From contig JADJRG010000022.1 of the NCBI GenBank assembly GCA_016712315.1, positions 310,001-374,000 on the forward strand: a DNA stretch of 64,000 nt, given 5' to 3'. The stretch comes from Nannocystis sp. (GTDB lineage Bacteria > Myxococcota_A > Polyangia > Nannocystales > Nannocystaceae). The position numbers were made by a program, and so were the translations under genes. How positions within the stretch are numbered: the first letter of the stretch is position 1; each line of letters begins with the position of its first letter. Positions 9,686 through 19,813 of this stretch are shown piece by piece. The notes beneath the pieces are model-generated. The model saw only the letters and a list, made by a program, of their open reading frames with translations, searched no databases and was not told the origin of the DNA.

Positions 9686-11104
9686 ATGCTCATGCACCGT
9701 CATCACCTGCTCGGTCTCCTCCTCGCTGGCGCCTCCCTCACCGCCTGTAACGGCGACGACGCCGCGGACTCCGAGACCGTCGGAGATCCGACCACCAACA
9801 CCGCCAGCGCGACCAACACCAGCACCAGCACCAGCGCCGGCACCTCCACGGCCACCGGCGGTGAGAGCATGACCACCACCGACGGCGGCAGCGAGTCGGA
9901 CTCCGAAGGGACCACCACCGCGGCCAGCGCCACCGACCCCAGCACCACCGACCCCAGCACCACCGACCCCAGCACCACCGACCCCAGCACCACCGACCCC
10001 AGCACCACCGACCCCAGCACCACCGACCCCACCGAAGGCGGCGTCTGCGGCGACGGCAACCTCGACCCCGGCGAGCAGTGCGACGACGGCAACGAGATCA
10101 GCGGCGACGGCTGCCAAGCCGACTGCAAGCTCCCCCCCGCCGGCCTCTGCCCGGGCCAAGACGACTACATCGTCTGTGATCAGAACACCACCGACTGGTA
10201 CAAGGCCTTCGGCCTCGGCTGCTCCAACGACCAGTCCAACGCCGTCGTCATCGAGTCGCCGATGATGAACAGCAACAACCCCAACGCCTGGCGGATCGCC
10301 AAGGGTTTCGGCACCTACCTCAAGGACGGCAAGCTGCTCTACAGCCCGCGCGAGGGCGACTCCTTCCTCATGGTCAGCACCGGCGTGATCGCCCAGCCCA
10401 ACGGCCAAGGCGTCGTCACCGAGGCCTTCGCCTCCCAGGAGGGCAACGGCGAGAACGGCAACGACAGCAGCGACAACCTGCCCGCGCCGATGAGCCACCT
10501 CAAGGGCTCCAACAACGGCCAAGGCGGCACCCCCTTCATGAATTGCGACGGCGTCAAGGACTGCTCCGACACCCTCTTCGACAACTGGGTGCTCGGCTCT
10601 GAGGATCCGAACGACAAGCTCTGGTTCTCCTTCAAGGCGACCGTGCCGGCGCTCGTCAAGAGCTACAGCTTCAACTTCGCCTACTTCTCCAGCGAGTGGC
10701 CGTTCTGGGTCGACACCACCTTCAACGACCTCTTCATCGCCTGGCAGGTCAGCGAGGCCTACACCGGCAACGTCACCTTTATTAACGGCCAGCCGCTCAC
10801 CGTCACCGCCCTCGACCCCTACCTCAGCACCGACGGCTACAGCGACAACGAGCCGCAGCTCCAGGGCACCGGCTTCGAGGGCAACGCCGGCTCCGACTGG
10901 TTCGGCGCCAACCAGAACGTCATGCCCGGCGAGACCCTGTCGATGACCTTCTTCATCGCCGACATGGGCGACGAGATCCTCGCCACCCTCGCGATCGTCG
11001 ACAACTTCCGCTGGCAGTGCGACGAGTGCATCCCGATCGACGATCCCGCCTGCACCGGCGAGGTCCCCGATCCCGCCTGCTGCGGCGTCATCGAGCCGCA
11101 ATAG
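9686..11104 (+). CDS. Choice-of-anchor-L-like surface lipoprotein with Cys-rich module
   Basis: Protein of 472 aa. Signal 'LLLAGASLTAC' (Cys near residue 19), a Thr/Ser/Asp-rich stalk with six perfect TDPST repeats, then a myxobacterial Cys-rich module 'CGDGNLDPGEQCDDGN...GDGCQADC', and a C-terminal region with 'YSFNFAYFSSEWPFW', 'FNDLFIAW', 'NVTFINGQPLTV' and 'MTFFIADMGDEILATLAIVDNFRW'. The C-terminal part resembles the choice-of-anchor-L domain found on bacterial surface proteins. It is probably a tethered cell-surface protein of unknown binding partner. Its start codon follows the upstream terminator with no room for a separate promoter, so expression probably depends on read-through or a promoter inside the upstream gene. 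Confidence 0.75.
   Translation: MLMHRHHLLGLLLAGASLTACNGDDAADSETVGDPTTNTASATNTSTSTSAGTSTATGGESMTTTDGGSESDSEGTTTAASATDPSTTDPSTTDPSTTDPSTTDPSTTDPSTTDPTEGGVCGDGNLDPGEQCDDGNEISGDGCQADCKLPPAGLCPGQDDYIVCDQNTTDWYKAFGLGCSNDQSNAVVIESPMMNSNNPNAWRIAKGFGTYLKDGKLLYSPREGDSFLMVSTGVIAQPNGQGVVTEAFASQEGNGENGNDSSDNLPAPMSHLKGSNNGQGGTPFMNCDGVKDCSDTLFDNWVLGSEDPNDKLWFSFKATVPALVKSYSFNFAYFSSEWPFWVDTTFNDLFIAWQVSEAYTGNVTFINGQPLTVTALDPYLSTDGYSDNEPQLQGTGFEGNAGSDWFGANQNVMPGETLSMTFFIADMGDEILATLAIVDNFRWQCDECIPIDDPACTGEVPDPACCGVIEPQ
9932..10033 (+). repeat. 15-bp in-frame tandem repeat (TDPST)
   Basis: Six consecutive copies of ACCGACCCCAGCACC, then a partial copy, encode the TDPST stalk of the surface lipoprotein. Copy number is likely to vary by slippage without breaking the frame. 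Confidence 0.95.
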
Positions 11105-11124
11105 GCCGCCGCCGAAGCGCCGAT

Positions 11125-11160
11125 CGCCCCGCCTGGCTGCGGCCAGCGCGGGGCGTTTGT
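11125..11160 (+). terminator. Probable Rho-independent terminator
   Basis: The stem pairs CGCCCCGCCTGGC with GCCAGCGCGGGGCG (one bulged base) around a TGCG loop and is followed by TTTGT. It lies 20 bp after the stop of the choice-of-anchor-L-like lipoprotein. Confidence 0.7.
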
Positions 11161-11206
11161 CCGCGCGCCTGCGACCGCCGAGAGATCCGCGCTAGACTGC
11201 GCCCGC

Positions 11207-11827
11207 TTGGACTTTGTCCTGCCCGCCCGCCCCGTCAGAATGCAGCTCGTCGCTGGTCGGGGCCACTATGACGCCGTCATCGCCGCCGTCCAGCGCGCCC
11301 GCACCAGCGTCTGGATCGCCACCGCCAACCTCAAAGAGTTGATGGTCGAGCCCCGCCGAGGCGCCCGCCGAGCCGGCGGATATCGCTCGATCTTGGAGCT
11401 CTTCGACGAGCTCGCGCGCGCCGGCGTCGAGCTCCGGATCCTCCACGCCAAGCTCCCCTCCGGCCCCTTCCGCGCCCGCTTCGACGCCTTACCGCGCCTC
11501 TACGGCGGCGGCGTCGAGCTCCGCGAGTGCCCCCGCGTCCACCTCAAGGCCGTCATCGTCGATGGCGCCTTCATCTACCTCGGCAGCGCCAACTGGACCG
11601 GCGCAGGCCTCGGCGCCAAGGGTGAAGGCCGCCGCAATTTTGAGGTCGGTATGATCACCGACGATGAAGAGATCATCGACGCCGTCCAAGATCTCTACCA
11701 GCGGATCTGGAGCGGCGCCGAGTGCCGCGCCTGCAAGCTGCGCGACGACGGCTGCCAGGCCCCCCTTGATCTCCAAGAGCCCGCCTCACCGCCCGCGGCC
11801 CGGCGCTTGCCGCTCGCCCCGCGCTGA
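11207..11827 (+). CDS. Single-HKD phospholipase D-like protein
   Basis: Protein of 206 aa from TTG 11207; an in-frame ATG at 11240 is an alternative. It has one HKD motif, H112-x-K114-x4-D119 in 'HLKAVIVDGAFIYLGSANWTG', with the downstream GSxN. Single-motif members of the PLD superfamily, such as Nuc-type nucleases, usually dimerise to build the active site, so a phosphodiesterase or nuclease role is likely but the substrate is unknown. The C-terminus adds a Cys cluster 'CRACKLRDDGC', which could bind metal. No signal peptide is evident. It sits between a surface lipoprotein gene and a convergent methyltransferase gene. Confidence 0.8.
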   Translation: MDFVLPARPVRMQLVAGRGHYDAVIAAVQRARTSVWIATANLKELMVEPRRGARRAGGYRSILELFDELARAGVELRILHAKLPSGPFRARFDALPRLYGGGVELRECPRVHLKAVIVDGAFIYLGSANWTGAGLGAKGEGRRNFEVGMITDDEEIIDAVQDLYQRIWSGAECRACKLRDDGCQAPLDLQEPASPPAARRLPLAPR

Positions 11828-11832
11828 TCGGC

Positions 11833-12600
11833 TCACTGCGCCCGAGCGCGCCCCACCACTAGCTCGCTCTCCTCGCGCAACGGACCGCCCACGAAGTCGC
11901 CCGCCAGCGCCTCCAAGGCCAGCCCCGCGTTCGCGAAGAGCGGCAGCAGCTCGCCCGTACGCAGATAGTGGTGGCAGAGGGACGTCAACACCGGCGCACC
12001 GCCGCCCTTCGGCACGTGCTCGTAGATCACATCGACCCGCTGCTGCGTCGGATCCCAGCGGCTGCGCTCGCGCACCTCCCACACCTGATCGCGCCAACGC
12101 AGCGTCGCCACCTTCGTCGGCCCGTCCTCCTTCACTGGCTCGCCCACCAGCTCGTCGTGCGTCGGATCCGCGAAGTACAGATCAAAGATCACCTCCCCAC
12201 CCGGCGCCAAGTGCCGCCGGATCTGCGTCAAGCAGCGCCGTCGCTCCTCCGAGCTGCTCAAGCAGTAGAGCCCGCTGTACGGGATGATGATCCGCTCGAA
12301 GCGCCCCTCGATCTCGAAGTCGCGCATATCCCCGCGCACCAGCGAGATCGAGGCCGCCTCCGCCTGCCGCAGCCGCGAGCAGAGCCGCTCGGCCAGCCCC
12401 AGCAGCCCCGCGTCGATCTCCAACCCGACGATCCTCTTGCCCTCGCTCGCCAGCGCCCGCAGCACCCGCCCGTGTCCGCAGCCCAGCTCCAGCACCGACG
12501 AGGCCGTCGAGCACGCCTCGCGATAGAAGTCGAGGTCGCCGGCGTTACCGACGTGGAGGAGCGCGTAGAGCTCCGGATCATAGGCCGCGATGCTGCTCAT
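11833..12600 (-). CDS. Class I SAM-dependent methyltransferase
   Basis: Protein of 255 aa with motif I 'VLELGCGHGRVLRAL', acidic motif II 'IVGLEID', 'LVRGDMRDFEI', and a late 'LAPGGEVIFDLYF' strand: a typical cytosolic class I methyltransferase. The C-terminal half is beta-rich ('RWRDQVWEVRERSRWD...VDVIYEHV'), as in many small-molecule methyltransferases, but the substrate is not predictable. Its ATG overlaps the stop of the upstream EEP-family lipoprotein gene by 4 bp (ATGA), so the two form an operon. Confidence 0.85.
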   Translation of the reverse strand: MSSIAAYDPELYALLHVGNAGDLDFYREACSTASSVLELGCGHGRVLRALASEGKRIVGLEIDAGLLGLAERLCSRLRQAEAASISLVRGDMRDFEIEGRFERIIIPYSGLYCLSSSEERRRCLTQIRRHLAPGGEVIFDLYFADPTHDELVGEPVKEDGPTKVATLRWRDQVWEVRERSRWDPTQQRVDVIYEHVPKGGGAPVLTSLCHHYLRTGELLPLFANAGLALEALAGDFVGGPLREESELVVGRARAQ

Positions 12601-13616
12601 GGTGAGAGGTCGAAGGTAGCGCGCAGCGCCGCGTGATCCGAGCCGCCCCAGCCGAACACCCCGCCGCCCCCGCGGAAGATCCGCGCCGAACCGGCGCGGA
12701 ACGCCCCGCCCGCCGCCGCCAGCGACACATAGATGTGGTCGATCGCCTGATGATCGCCGTCGAACACGATCGTCGCGTCGTCATCCAGCTCGCTCGCCAC
12801 CCGCAGCAGCGGCGTCTGCGCCTCCAACGCCGCGAGCGGCGGCGACGACGGCACATCGTTCAGATCCCCAGCGAGCACGATCAGCCCCTCCGGGTGCGCC
12901 GCCGCCAGCTCGCCTACGATCACCCCCGCCCGCTGCGCCTCTGCCAGCCGTCGATTCGGCTCGTCGTTGACCTTGGAGCGAAAATGCGCGCCCAGCACGA
13001 TCACCCGCGGCCCCCCGCTGTCCAGGTGCATCTCCACGAGGTCCCGCGTAAATCCGGTCGTACCGCCGCCTGGGAGGGGAAACCTGTCGTTTTGGTGAGA
13101 CACCACCGAGATCGCCGGCAGCGCAGTCATCACCGCCACATCGATCGACGCCGCGAAGCCGGTCTCCCCCAAGTGGAACGTCGGCAGCTCGGGCAAGCGC
13201 ATCGCCAGCGCCGCCATACACGCGTCGTTCTCGATCTCTTGCAGCACCACCACGTCCGCGTCGAGCGCCGCGATCGCCTCCGCGATCTGCCCGGCCCGCG
13301 CCGCGAACGCCTGCGGCGACAGCACCGACTCAAAGTCACCGCCGTCGCACAGGCCGCTGTCGCAGGTCGTATCGAAGAACAGCCGCGCGTTGAAGGTCGC
13401 GATCGTCACCTCTTCGAGCGGCGGCCCCGTCGTCGCTCCGGAGGTCGTCGTCGTTGACGTTGAGCCGACGGTCGCCGTCGCGCTCGCCGACCCCACCTCG
13501 CTGCCCGAGCTCACGTCGCTCTCCGCGCCCTCGGTGGAGAACGCGCCCAAGTTACAGCCCACGCAGATCCAGAGCACCGAGCAGAGCAGCCGACCAAGCG
13601 CCATCGCGACGACCAT
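12597..13616 (-). CDS. Endonuclease/exonuclease/phosphatase (EEP) family lipoprotein
   Basis: About 339 aa from an ATG at 13616 (13604 is also possible; the frame is open to 13700 but that N-terminus is not signal-like). 'LLCSVLWICVGC' is a lipoprotein signal, followed by a Ser/Thr/Ala-rich linker. The EEP fold is recognisable from 'TIATFNARLFF', catalytic Glu in 'VVLQEIEND', 'VIVLGAHFRSK', 'VLAGDLNDVPSS' and the terminal 'SDHAALRATF'. The family cleaves phosphodiesters in nucleic acids or lipids with a divalent metal. An exported lipidated form suggests scavenging of DNA or another phosphodiester outside the cell. It is translationally linked to the following methyltransferase gene. Confidence 0.87.
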   Translation of the reverse strand: MVVAMALGRLLCSVLWICVGCNLGAFSTEGAESDVSSGSEVGSASATATVGSTSTTTTSGATTGPPLEEVTIATFNARLFFDTTCDSGLCDGGDFESVLSPQAFAARAGQIAEAIAALDADVVVLQEIENDACMAALAMRLPELPTFHLGETGFAASIDVAVMTALPAISVVSHQNDRFPLPGGGTTGFTRDLVEMHLDSGGPRVIVLGAHFRSKVNDEPNRRLAEAQRAGVIVGELAAAHPEGLIVLAGDLNDVPSSPPLAALEAQTPLLRVASELDDDATIVFDGDHQAIDHIYVSLAAAGGAFRAGSARIFRGGGGVFGWGGSDHAALRATFDLSP

Positions 13617-13823
13617 AGCGCGCCGATCGACGCCGGGACAGCCTCTGCGTGCGCCATCGCGGCGTCTGCCCGCGGCGAGAGCGTCGATCGACCGCGCCAT
13701 CGCGCGGGTTGGCGAGCAACCTGACGCGCACCGTAGCCCGTCGGAGGCGCTCTGTCGGCCCCGTCACAGCCCGTCCGGGCCGACATTGACGCCACCAGCC
13801 CTGCCTCCCATCATCACGCCCGC
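13617..13823. promoter_or_regulatory. Divergent intergenic region with TTGACG-N17-CATCAT
   Basis: On the plus strand TTGACG (13786-13791), a 17-bp spacer and CATCAT (13809-13814) form a plausible vegetative promoter only 9 bp before the ATG of the first dehydrogenase gene. Transcription would then start at or within a few bases of the start codon, giving a leaderless mRNA. No Shine-Dalgarno sequence precedes that ATG. Nothing else is evident in this stretch. Confidence 0.4.
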
Positions 13824-14798
13824 ATGACCGTGCTCGTCACCGGAGCAGCGGGCCACGTCGGCGCCGCCGTCGTTCGCGCCCTCTTGGAGCAAGGGCGAGA
13901 TGTCCGCGCCCTCGTCCGCCGCGACGACCGCGCCCTCGCCGGCCTCACTGTGGACCGCGCCGCCGGTGACATCAACGACCCGGCGGCCCTCGACGACGCC
14001 TTACGCGGCGTCGACGTCGTCTATCACACCGCCGCTCGGATCTCCCTGCGCACTGGCGCTGATCCCGAGCTCTTCCGCGTCAACGTCGACGGCACCCGCG
14101 CCCTCATCGCCGCTTGTCAACGCGCCGGAGTGCGCCGCCTCATCCACTTCTCCTCGGTGCACGCGCTCCGCCAAGAGCCCGCCGAGGCCCCCCTCGACGA
14201 GACCCGCGCCCTCGCCGATCGCCCCCACGACTACCCCTACGATCGCTCCAAGGCGCTCGCCGAGCAGCTCACCCTCGACGCCGCGCGCGCCGGCCTCGAC
14301 GCCGTGATCGTCAGCCCCACCGCTGTCCTCGGCCCCTACGACTTCAAGCCCTCCAAGATGGGCAAGGTCCTGCTCGACCTCCGCCGCGGCCGCCTGCCCG
14401 CCCTCATCGCGGGCGCCCAGTGTTGGGTCGACGTCCGCGACGTCGCCGCGGGCGCCCTGCTCGCCGAGCGCCTCGGCCGCAGCGGCGAGCGTTACCTCCT
14501 CAGCGGCCACCACCTCACCTTCCCGGAGCTCGCCGCCCTCGCCGCGGCCGTCGGCGGCTTCACGGCCCCGCGCCTGGTCGTCCCCCTCGGCCTCGTGCGC
14601 GTCGCCGCGCCCCTCGCCGAGGCCCTCTACCTCCGCCTCAGCCGCGATCCCGTGCTCAGCCGCGCCAGCCTCGCCGCCCTCCACGGCAGCCGCGACGTCC
14701 GCCACGACAAAGCCGCCCGCGAGCTCGGCTACAGCCCCCGCCCGCTCGCGCAAACCCTCGACGACGCCCTCACCTGGCTCACCGCGCATCACGCCTGA
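13824..14798 (+). CDS. NAD(P)-dependent epimerase/dehydratase-family (extended SDR) protein
   Basis: Protein of 324 aa. The N-terminal dinucleotide site is 'VLVTGAAGHVGAAVVRALLEQG' (GxxGxxG), and the catalytic pair is in 'YDRSKALAEQ' (YxxxK), with the upstream Ser in 'HFSSVHAL'. This is the extended SDR family, which includes 3beta-hydroxysteroid dehydrogenases, dihydroflavonol reductases and sugar epimerases. The next gene, 15 bp downstream, is a second member of the same family, so the two probably work in one pathway. Given the sterol cyclase about 10 kb upstream, steroid ring oxidation or reduction is possible but not shown. Confidence 0.85.
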   Translation: MTVLVTGAAGHVGAAVVRALLEQGRDVRALVRRDDRALAGLTVDRAAGDINDPAALDDALRGVDVVYHTAARISLRTGADPELFRVNVDGTRALIAACQRAGVRRLIHFSSVHALRQEPAEAPLDETRALADRPHDYPYDRSKALAEQLTLDAARAGLDAVIVSPTAVLGPYDFKPSKMGKVLLDLRRGRLPALIAGAQCWVDVRDVAAGALLAERLGRSGERYLLSGHHLTFPELAALAAAVGGFTAPRLVVPLGLVRVAAPLAEALYLRLSRDPVLSRASLAALHGSRDVRHDKAARELGYSPRPLAQTLDDALTWLTAHHA

Positions 14799-14813
14799 GC
14801 CGACCGCCAGCCC

Positions 14814-15842
14814 ATGAACACCTCGAACACCGCCCCCCAGCGCAGCCTCGTCACCGGCGGCGCCGGCTTCCTCGGCCGCCACCTCATCGACGCCCTGCGC
14901 GCCCGAGGCGACCACGTCACGTCCTTGGATCTCAGCGACGCCGCCTGGCGCGGCGACGTCCAGATGATCCGCGGCGACCTCCGCGATCCCGCCGCCGTCG
15001 ACGCCGCCTGCGCCGGCCAAGACGCCGTCTTCCACGCCGCCTCCCTCGTGCACACCAAACACAGCCGCGAGGAGCTGGTCCGCGAGGTCAACCTCGGCGG
15101 CGCCCGCAACGTCCTCCGCGCCTGCCAGTCCGCCGGCGTCCGCCGCCTCATTTATGTCTCGTCGGCCAGCGTCGTCTACGAGGGCAAGGACATCCAAAAC
15201 GGCGACGAGACCCTGCCGATCCCCCGCCGCTTCCCCGCCCTCTACGCCGAGACCAAGGCCGAGGCCGAGCGCGAGCTGCTCGCCGCGAACGGCCAGGGCG
15301 GCCTGCTCACCGCCGCGATCCGCCCACATGTGGTCTTTGGGCCAGGTGACACCCGCTTCCTCCCCGCGATCCTCAGCCGCGCCCGCAGCGGCAAGCTCCG
15401 CTTCGGCGTCGGCGATCCGCACAAGCGCAGCGACTTCACCTACGTCGACAACCTCGTCGACGCCCTCTTGCTCGCCGACGCTCGCCTGGTCCCTGGCTCA
15501 CCTGTCGCCGGCAGCGCCTACTTCGTCACCAACGGCGAGCCCCTCGCCTTTTGGGAGTTCGTCCGCCGCGTCGCCGCCCCCTTCGGCTACGCCGGCCCCA
15601 CGATCTGGATCCCCTACCGCCTCGCCTACGGCCTCGCCGCGCTCCGCGAGCGCCTCGACGAGCTCCTCCGCGGCGGCACCTTACACGCCGAAGAGGGCCT
15701 CTCCCGCTTCGCCATCAACTACCTCTGCACCGATCACTACTTCGACATCAGCAAGGCCCGCCGCGAGCTCGGCTACGAGCCCCGCGTCTCCCTCGCCGAG
15801 GGCATCGAGCGCACCGTCGCCGCCCTACGGGCCGCCTCGTGA
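14814..15842 (+). CDS. 3beta-hydroxysteroid dehydrogenase-like extended SDR
   Basis: Protein of 342 aa with 'SLVTGGAGFLGRHLIDALRARG' (GxxGxxG), catalytic 'YAETKAEAERE' (YxxxK) and, after it, 'RPHVVFGPGD', 'GDPHKRSDFTYVDNLVDALLLA'. The latter arrangement closely resembles 3beta-HSD and sterol-4alpha-carboxylate 3-dehydrogenase (NSDHL/ERG26-like) enzymes. It is co-directional with, and 15 bp after, the other SDR gene. A sterol C-4 processing role is an inference from this similarity and from the cyclase elsewhere in the window; a nucleotide-sugar or other steroid-like substrate is equally open. Confidence 0.85.
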   Translation: MNTSNTAPQRSLVTGGAGFLGRHLIDALRARGDHVTSLDLSDAAWRGDVQMIRGDLRDPAAVDAACAGQDAVFHAASLVHTKHSREELVREVNLGGARNVLRACQSAGVRRLIYVSSASVVYEGKDIQNGDETLPIPRRFPALYAETKAEAERELLAANGQGGLLTAAIRPHVVFGPGDTRFLPAILSRARSGKLRFGVGDPHKRSDFTYVDNLVDALLLADARLVPGSPVAGSAYFVTNGEPLAFWEFVRRVAAPFGYAGPTIWIPYRLAYGLAALRERLDELLRGGTLHAEEGLSRFAINYLCTDHYFDISKARRELGYEPRVSLAEGIERTVAALRAAS

Positions 15843-15906
15843 TCACCCCGCCCAAGCCGCCACCGCCCCCGGGCGCCCCGATCTGGTGCTAGATCCACGC
15901 ACCCGC

Positions 15907-16938
15907 ATGCAAGCCGCACCTGATCGCCTCAGCGAGCTCGGCTGGGATCCTACCTGGCAGCGCCAGGCGGACGCCCTCGGCGGCGGTCAGCCGGCGCGCG
16001 TCGCCATCGTCTACCAGGATCGTCTCGCCCTCGTCGGCGCCGCTGGCTCTTTTTGGGCCGAGCTGCGCGGCCGCCTGCGCCTGCGCCCGAATTCCGCCCC
16101 GCCCTCGCCTACCGGCGATCTCGCCCCCGCCGTCGGCGACTGGGTCCTCGTCGCCCCCAACGACGCCGGCATGGCCCACGTCGAGGCGATCCTCCCGCGC
16201 CGCACCCGCCTCGTCCGCCAGGCCGCTGGCCGCCGCGTCGCCTTGCAGGTCATCGCCGCCAACCTCGACGCCATCTTCGTCGTCACCTCCCCCAACCGCG
16301 ACTTCAGCCCGCGGCGGGTCGAGCGCTACCTCGCCGCGATCCGCGAGGGTGGCGCCGCGCCGCTCATCATCCTCAACAAGATCGATCTCTGCGCCGATCC
16401 TGCCCCCTGGCTCGCGCAGCTCGAGGCGGTCGCCCACGGCGCCCCCGTCCTGCCGATGAGCGCCGCGACGGCCGGCGGCCTCGACGCGATCACCCCGCAC
16501 CTCGGCCGCGGCCGCGCGCTCGCGCTCGTCGGCTCCTCCGGGGTCGGCAAGTCCACCCTCGTCAACCGCCTGATCGGCAGCGATCGCCAGCAGATCGCCG
16601 AGATCCGCGAGGACGACGACAAAGGCCGCCACACCACCACCCACCGCGAGCTGATCATCCTCCCTGACCAGCGCGGCCTGCTCATCGACACCCCTGGCAT
16701 GCGCGAGCTCCAGCTCTGGACCGGTGACGACGCCGTCCACGACGTCTTCCCCGACCTCCTCGCCCACGCCGCCGCCTGCCGCTTCCGCGACTGCCAGCAC
16801 CGCAGCGAGCCCGGCTGCGCCGTCGCGAGCGCCGTCGCCCGCGGCGACTTACCCGCCGCGCGCCTTCACGCCTACCACCGCCTGCTCGCCGAGCAGCGCG
16901 CCCACGCCGATCGTCGCCGCGGATCCCGGACCACCTGA
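15907..16938 (+). CDS. rsgA: Ribosome small subunit biogenesis GTPase RsgA
   Basis: Protein of 343 aa from ATG 15907. It is a circularly permuted GTPase: an N-terminal OB-like domain, then G4 'NKID' (157-160), G1 'GSSGVGKS' (209-216) and G3 'DTPG' (261-264), in the order typical of RsgA/YjeQ. The C-terminal zinc knuckle is complete (C291, C296, H298, C304). RsgA binds the 30S subunit late in assembly and hydrolyses GTP. It starts 64 bp after the second SDR gene. A GTG at 15886 in the same frame is an alternative start. Confidence 0.95.
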   Translation: MQAAPDRLSELGWDPTWQRQADALGGGQPARVAIVYQDRLALVGAAGSFWAELRGRLRLRPNSAPPSPTGDLAPAVGDWVLVAPNDAGMAHVEAILPRRTRLVRQAAGRRVALQVIAANLDAIFVVTSPNRDFSPRRVERYLAAIREGGAAPLIILNKIDLCADPAPWLAQLEAVAHGAPVLPMSAATAGGLDAITPHLGRGRALALVGSSGVGKSTLVNRLIGSDRQQIAEIREDDDKGRHTTTHRELIILPDQRGLLIDTPGMRELQLWTGDDAVHDVFPDLLAHAAACRFRDCQHRSEPGCAVASAVARGDLPAARLHAYHRLLAEQRAHADRRRGSRTT

Positions 16939-17014
16939 TCCTGTCTCAAGGGGCATTTTCTGCGCGTCCCCGCGCGCTTGTCTGAGAAGACGCGCGCCTC
17001 GTAGACTCGGTGCC
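16939..17014. repeat. Intergenic region with two degenerate TGTC-N6-GACA copies
   Basis: TGTC-TCAAGG-GGCA at 16942-16955 and TGTC-TGAGAA-GACG at 16979-16992 each differ by one base from the TGTC-N6-GACA palindrome found elsewhere in the window. They fill most of the gap between rsgA and the glycerophosphodiesterase gene. Confidence 0.55.
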
Positions 17015-17959
17015 ATGGCGAACCCGTTCCTCACCGCCAAGCCGCGCCCGCTGATCCTCGGCCACCGCGGCGTCCCGCTGCTCCACCAAGAGAACACCCT
17101 CGCCGGCATGCGCCGGGCCCGTGATCTCGGCCTCGACGGCGTCGAGCTCGACGTCTTCCTCACCCGCGACGGCGAGGTCGTCGTCTTCCACGACGACACC
17201 GTCGATCGCCTCACCGGCGGCAGCGGCCGCGTCCAGGACATGACCTGGGATCAGCTCTCCAAGCTCAGGATCCGCCGCGATCTCTACATGGGCAAAGATC
17301 AGGCCGGCGGCGACGTCATCCTCCGCTACGCCCGCGAGGAGCCGATCTCCCTCCTCGAAGAGGTGCTCAGCGAGCTAGGCGGCAAGATCGCGATCAACAT
17401 CGAGCTCAAGCCCGCGATCCCGCGCTGGTCGGATCGTCACCTCGGCGTCGCCGTCGCCAAGATCATCCGGCGCCTCGGCCTCGAGGACTCCGTCATCGTC
17501 ACCTCCTTCGACTTCTTCAAGCTGCACGCGCTCGAGCGCGAGCACCCGCCGATCGAGTCCGGCTTCGCCTACGACGACGACTTCGTCGACTACCTCCCGC
17601 GCTGGCTCACCCAGCTCCCTGAGCTCAACGCCGCCCTGCCTGGCCAGCGCAACCAGCCCCGCGACCGCGAGGACATGATCGCCTCCCTGCTCGACGCCAA
17701 CGCCATCGGCCGCTGGATCGGCTCCTCCGTCGTCGGCTGTGAGCACACCCTCGTCACCCCCAGCACCATCGATCGTTTCCACGGCCGCGGCATGTCCGTC
17801 GGCGCCTACACCCTCTTCCCCGTCGAGATGACCGGCGTACGCCGTCACGTCCCGGACGCGCAGCAGATCGAGCTCCTCCACCAGCTCCACGCCAGCGGCC
17901 TCGACTGGATCGAGACCGACGACCCCGAGCGAGCCCAGCGCCTCCTCGACGCGCTCTAA
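17015..17959 (+). CDS. Glycerophosphodiester phosphodiesterase
   Basis: Protein of 314 aa from ATG 17015. GDPD-family residues are in place: H17 in 'GHRGVP', E26 in 'QENT', E44 and D46 in 'VELDVFLTRDG', and H59 in 'FHDDT'. The family hydrolyses glycerophosphodiesters to glycerol 3-phosphate and an alcohol. No signal peptide is visible, so it should be cytosolic. The C-terminal 'WIETDDPERA' matches the last strand of the TIM barrel. Confidence 0.92.
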   Translation: MANPFLTAKPRPLILGHRGVPLLHQENTLAGMRRARDLGLDGVELDVFLTRDGEVVVFHDDTVDRLTGGSGRVQDMTWDQLSKLRIRRDLYMGKDQAGGDVILRYAREEPISLLEEVLSELGGKIAINIELKPAIPRWSDRHLGVAVAKIIRRLGLEDSVIVTSFDFFKLHALEREHPPIESGFAYDDDFVDYLPRWLTQLPELNAALPGQRNQPRDREDMIASLLDANAIGRWIGSSVVGCEHTLVTPSTIDRFHGRGMSVGAYTLFPVEMTGVRRHVPDAQQIELLHQLHASGLDWIETDDPERAQRLLDAL

Positions 17960-18055
17960 CGCTCCTGACCCGCGACCGCGCACGATCGGCCGCTTCGCCC
18001 CTCACAATGCAGGCCTCGCGCCGATCTAGGGGCCGCCTCCGCCTTGGCGCGCGAG

Positions 18056-18067
18056 TACGTTAACGTA
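18056..18067. promoter_or_regulatory. 12-bp palindrome TACGTTAACGTA before the Gly-rich lipoprotein
   Basis: A perfect palindrome ends 7 bp before the ATG at 18075. Its position over the translation start and its A/T-rich core suggest an operator, though no promoter was identified around it. Confidence 0.4.
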
Positions 18068-18074
18068 GCGGGTG

Positions 18075-19763
<1,689 letters not shown>

Positions 19764-19813
19764 TCGACGCCAACGGCCCGCAGCCCCGGCGCACCTCACG
19801 TAGACTCGCGTCG

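Noticed and set aside
9932..10033. Possible CRISPR-like direct repeats
   Set aside because: The repeats are contiguous 15-bp coding units without spacers.
8891..11101. Open frame of 736 aa antisense to the 5'-nucleotidase and surface lipoprotein genes
   Set aside because: It spans two real genes and their terminator, with low-complexity Gly/Val/Ala repeats that are simply the complement of the Thr/Asp linkers.
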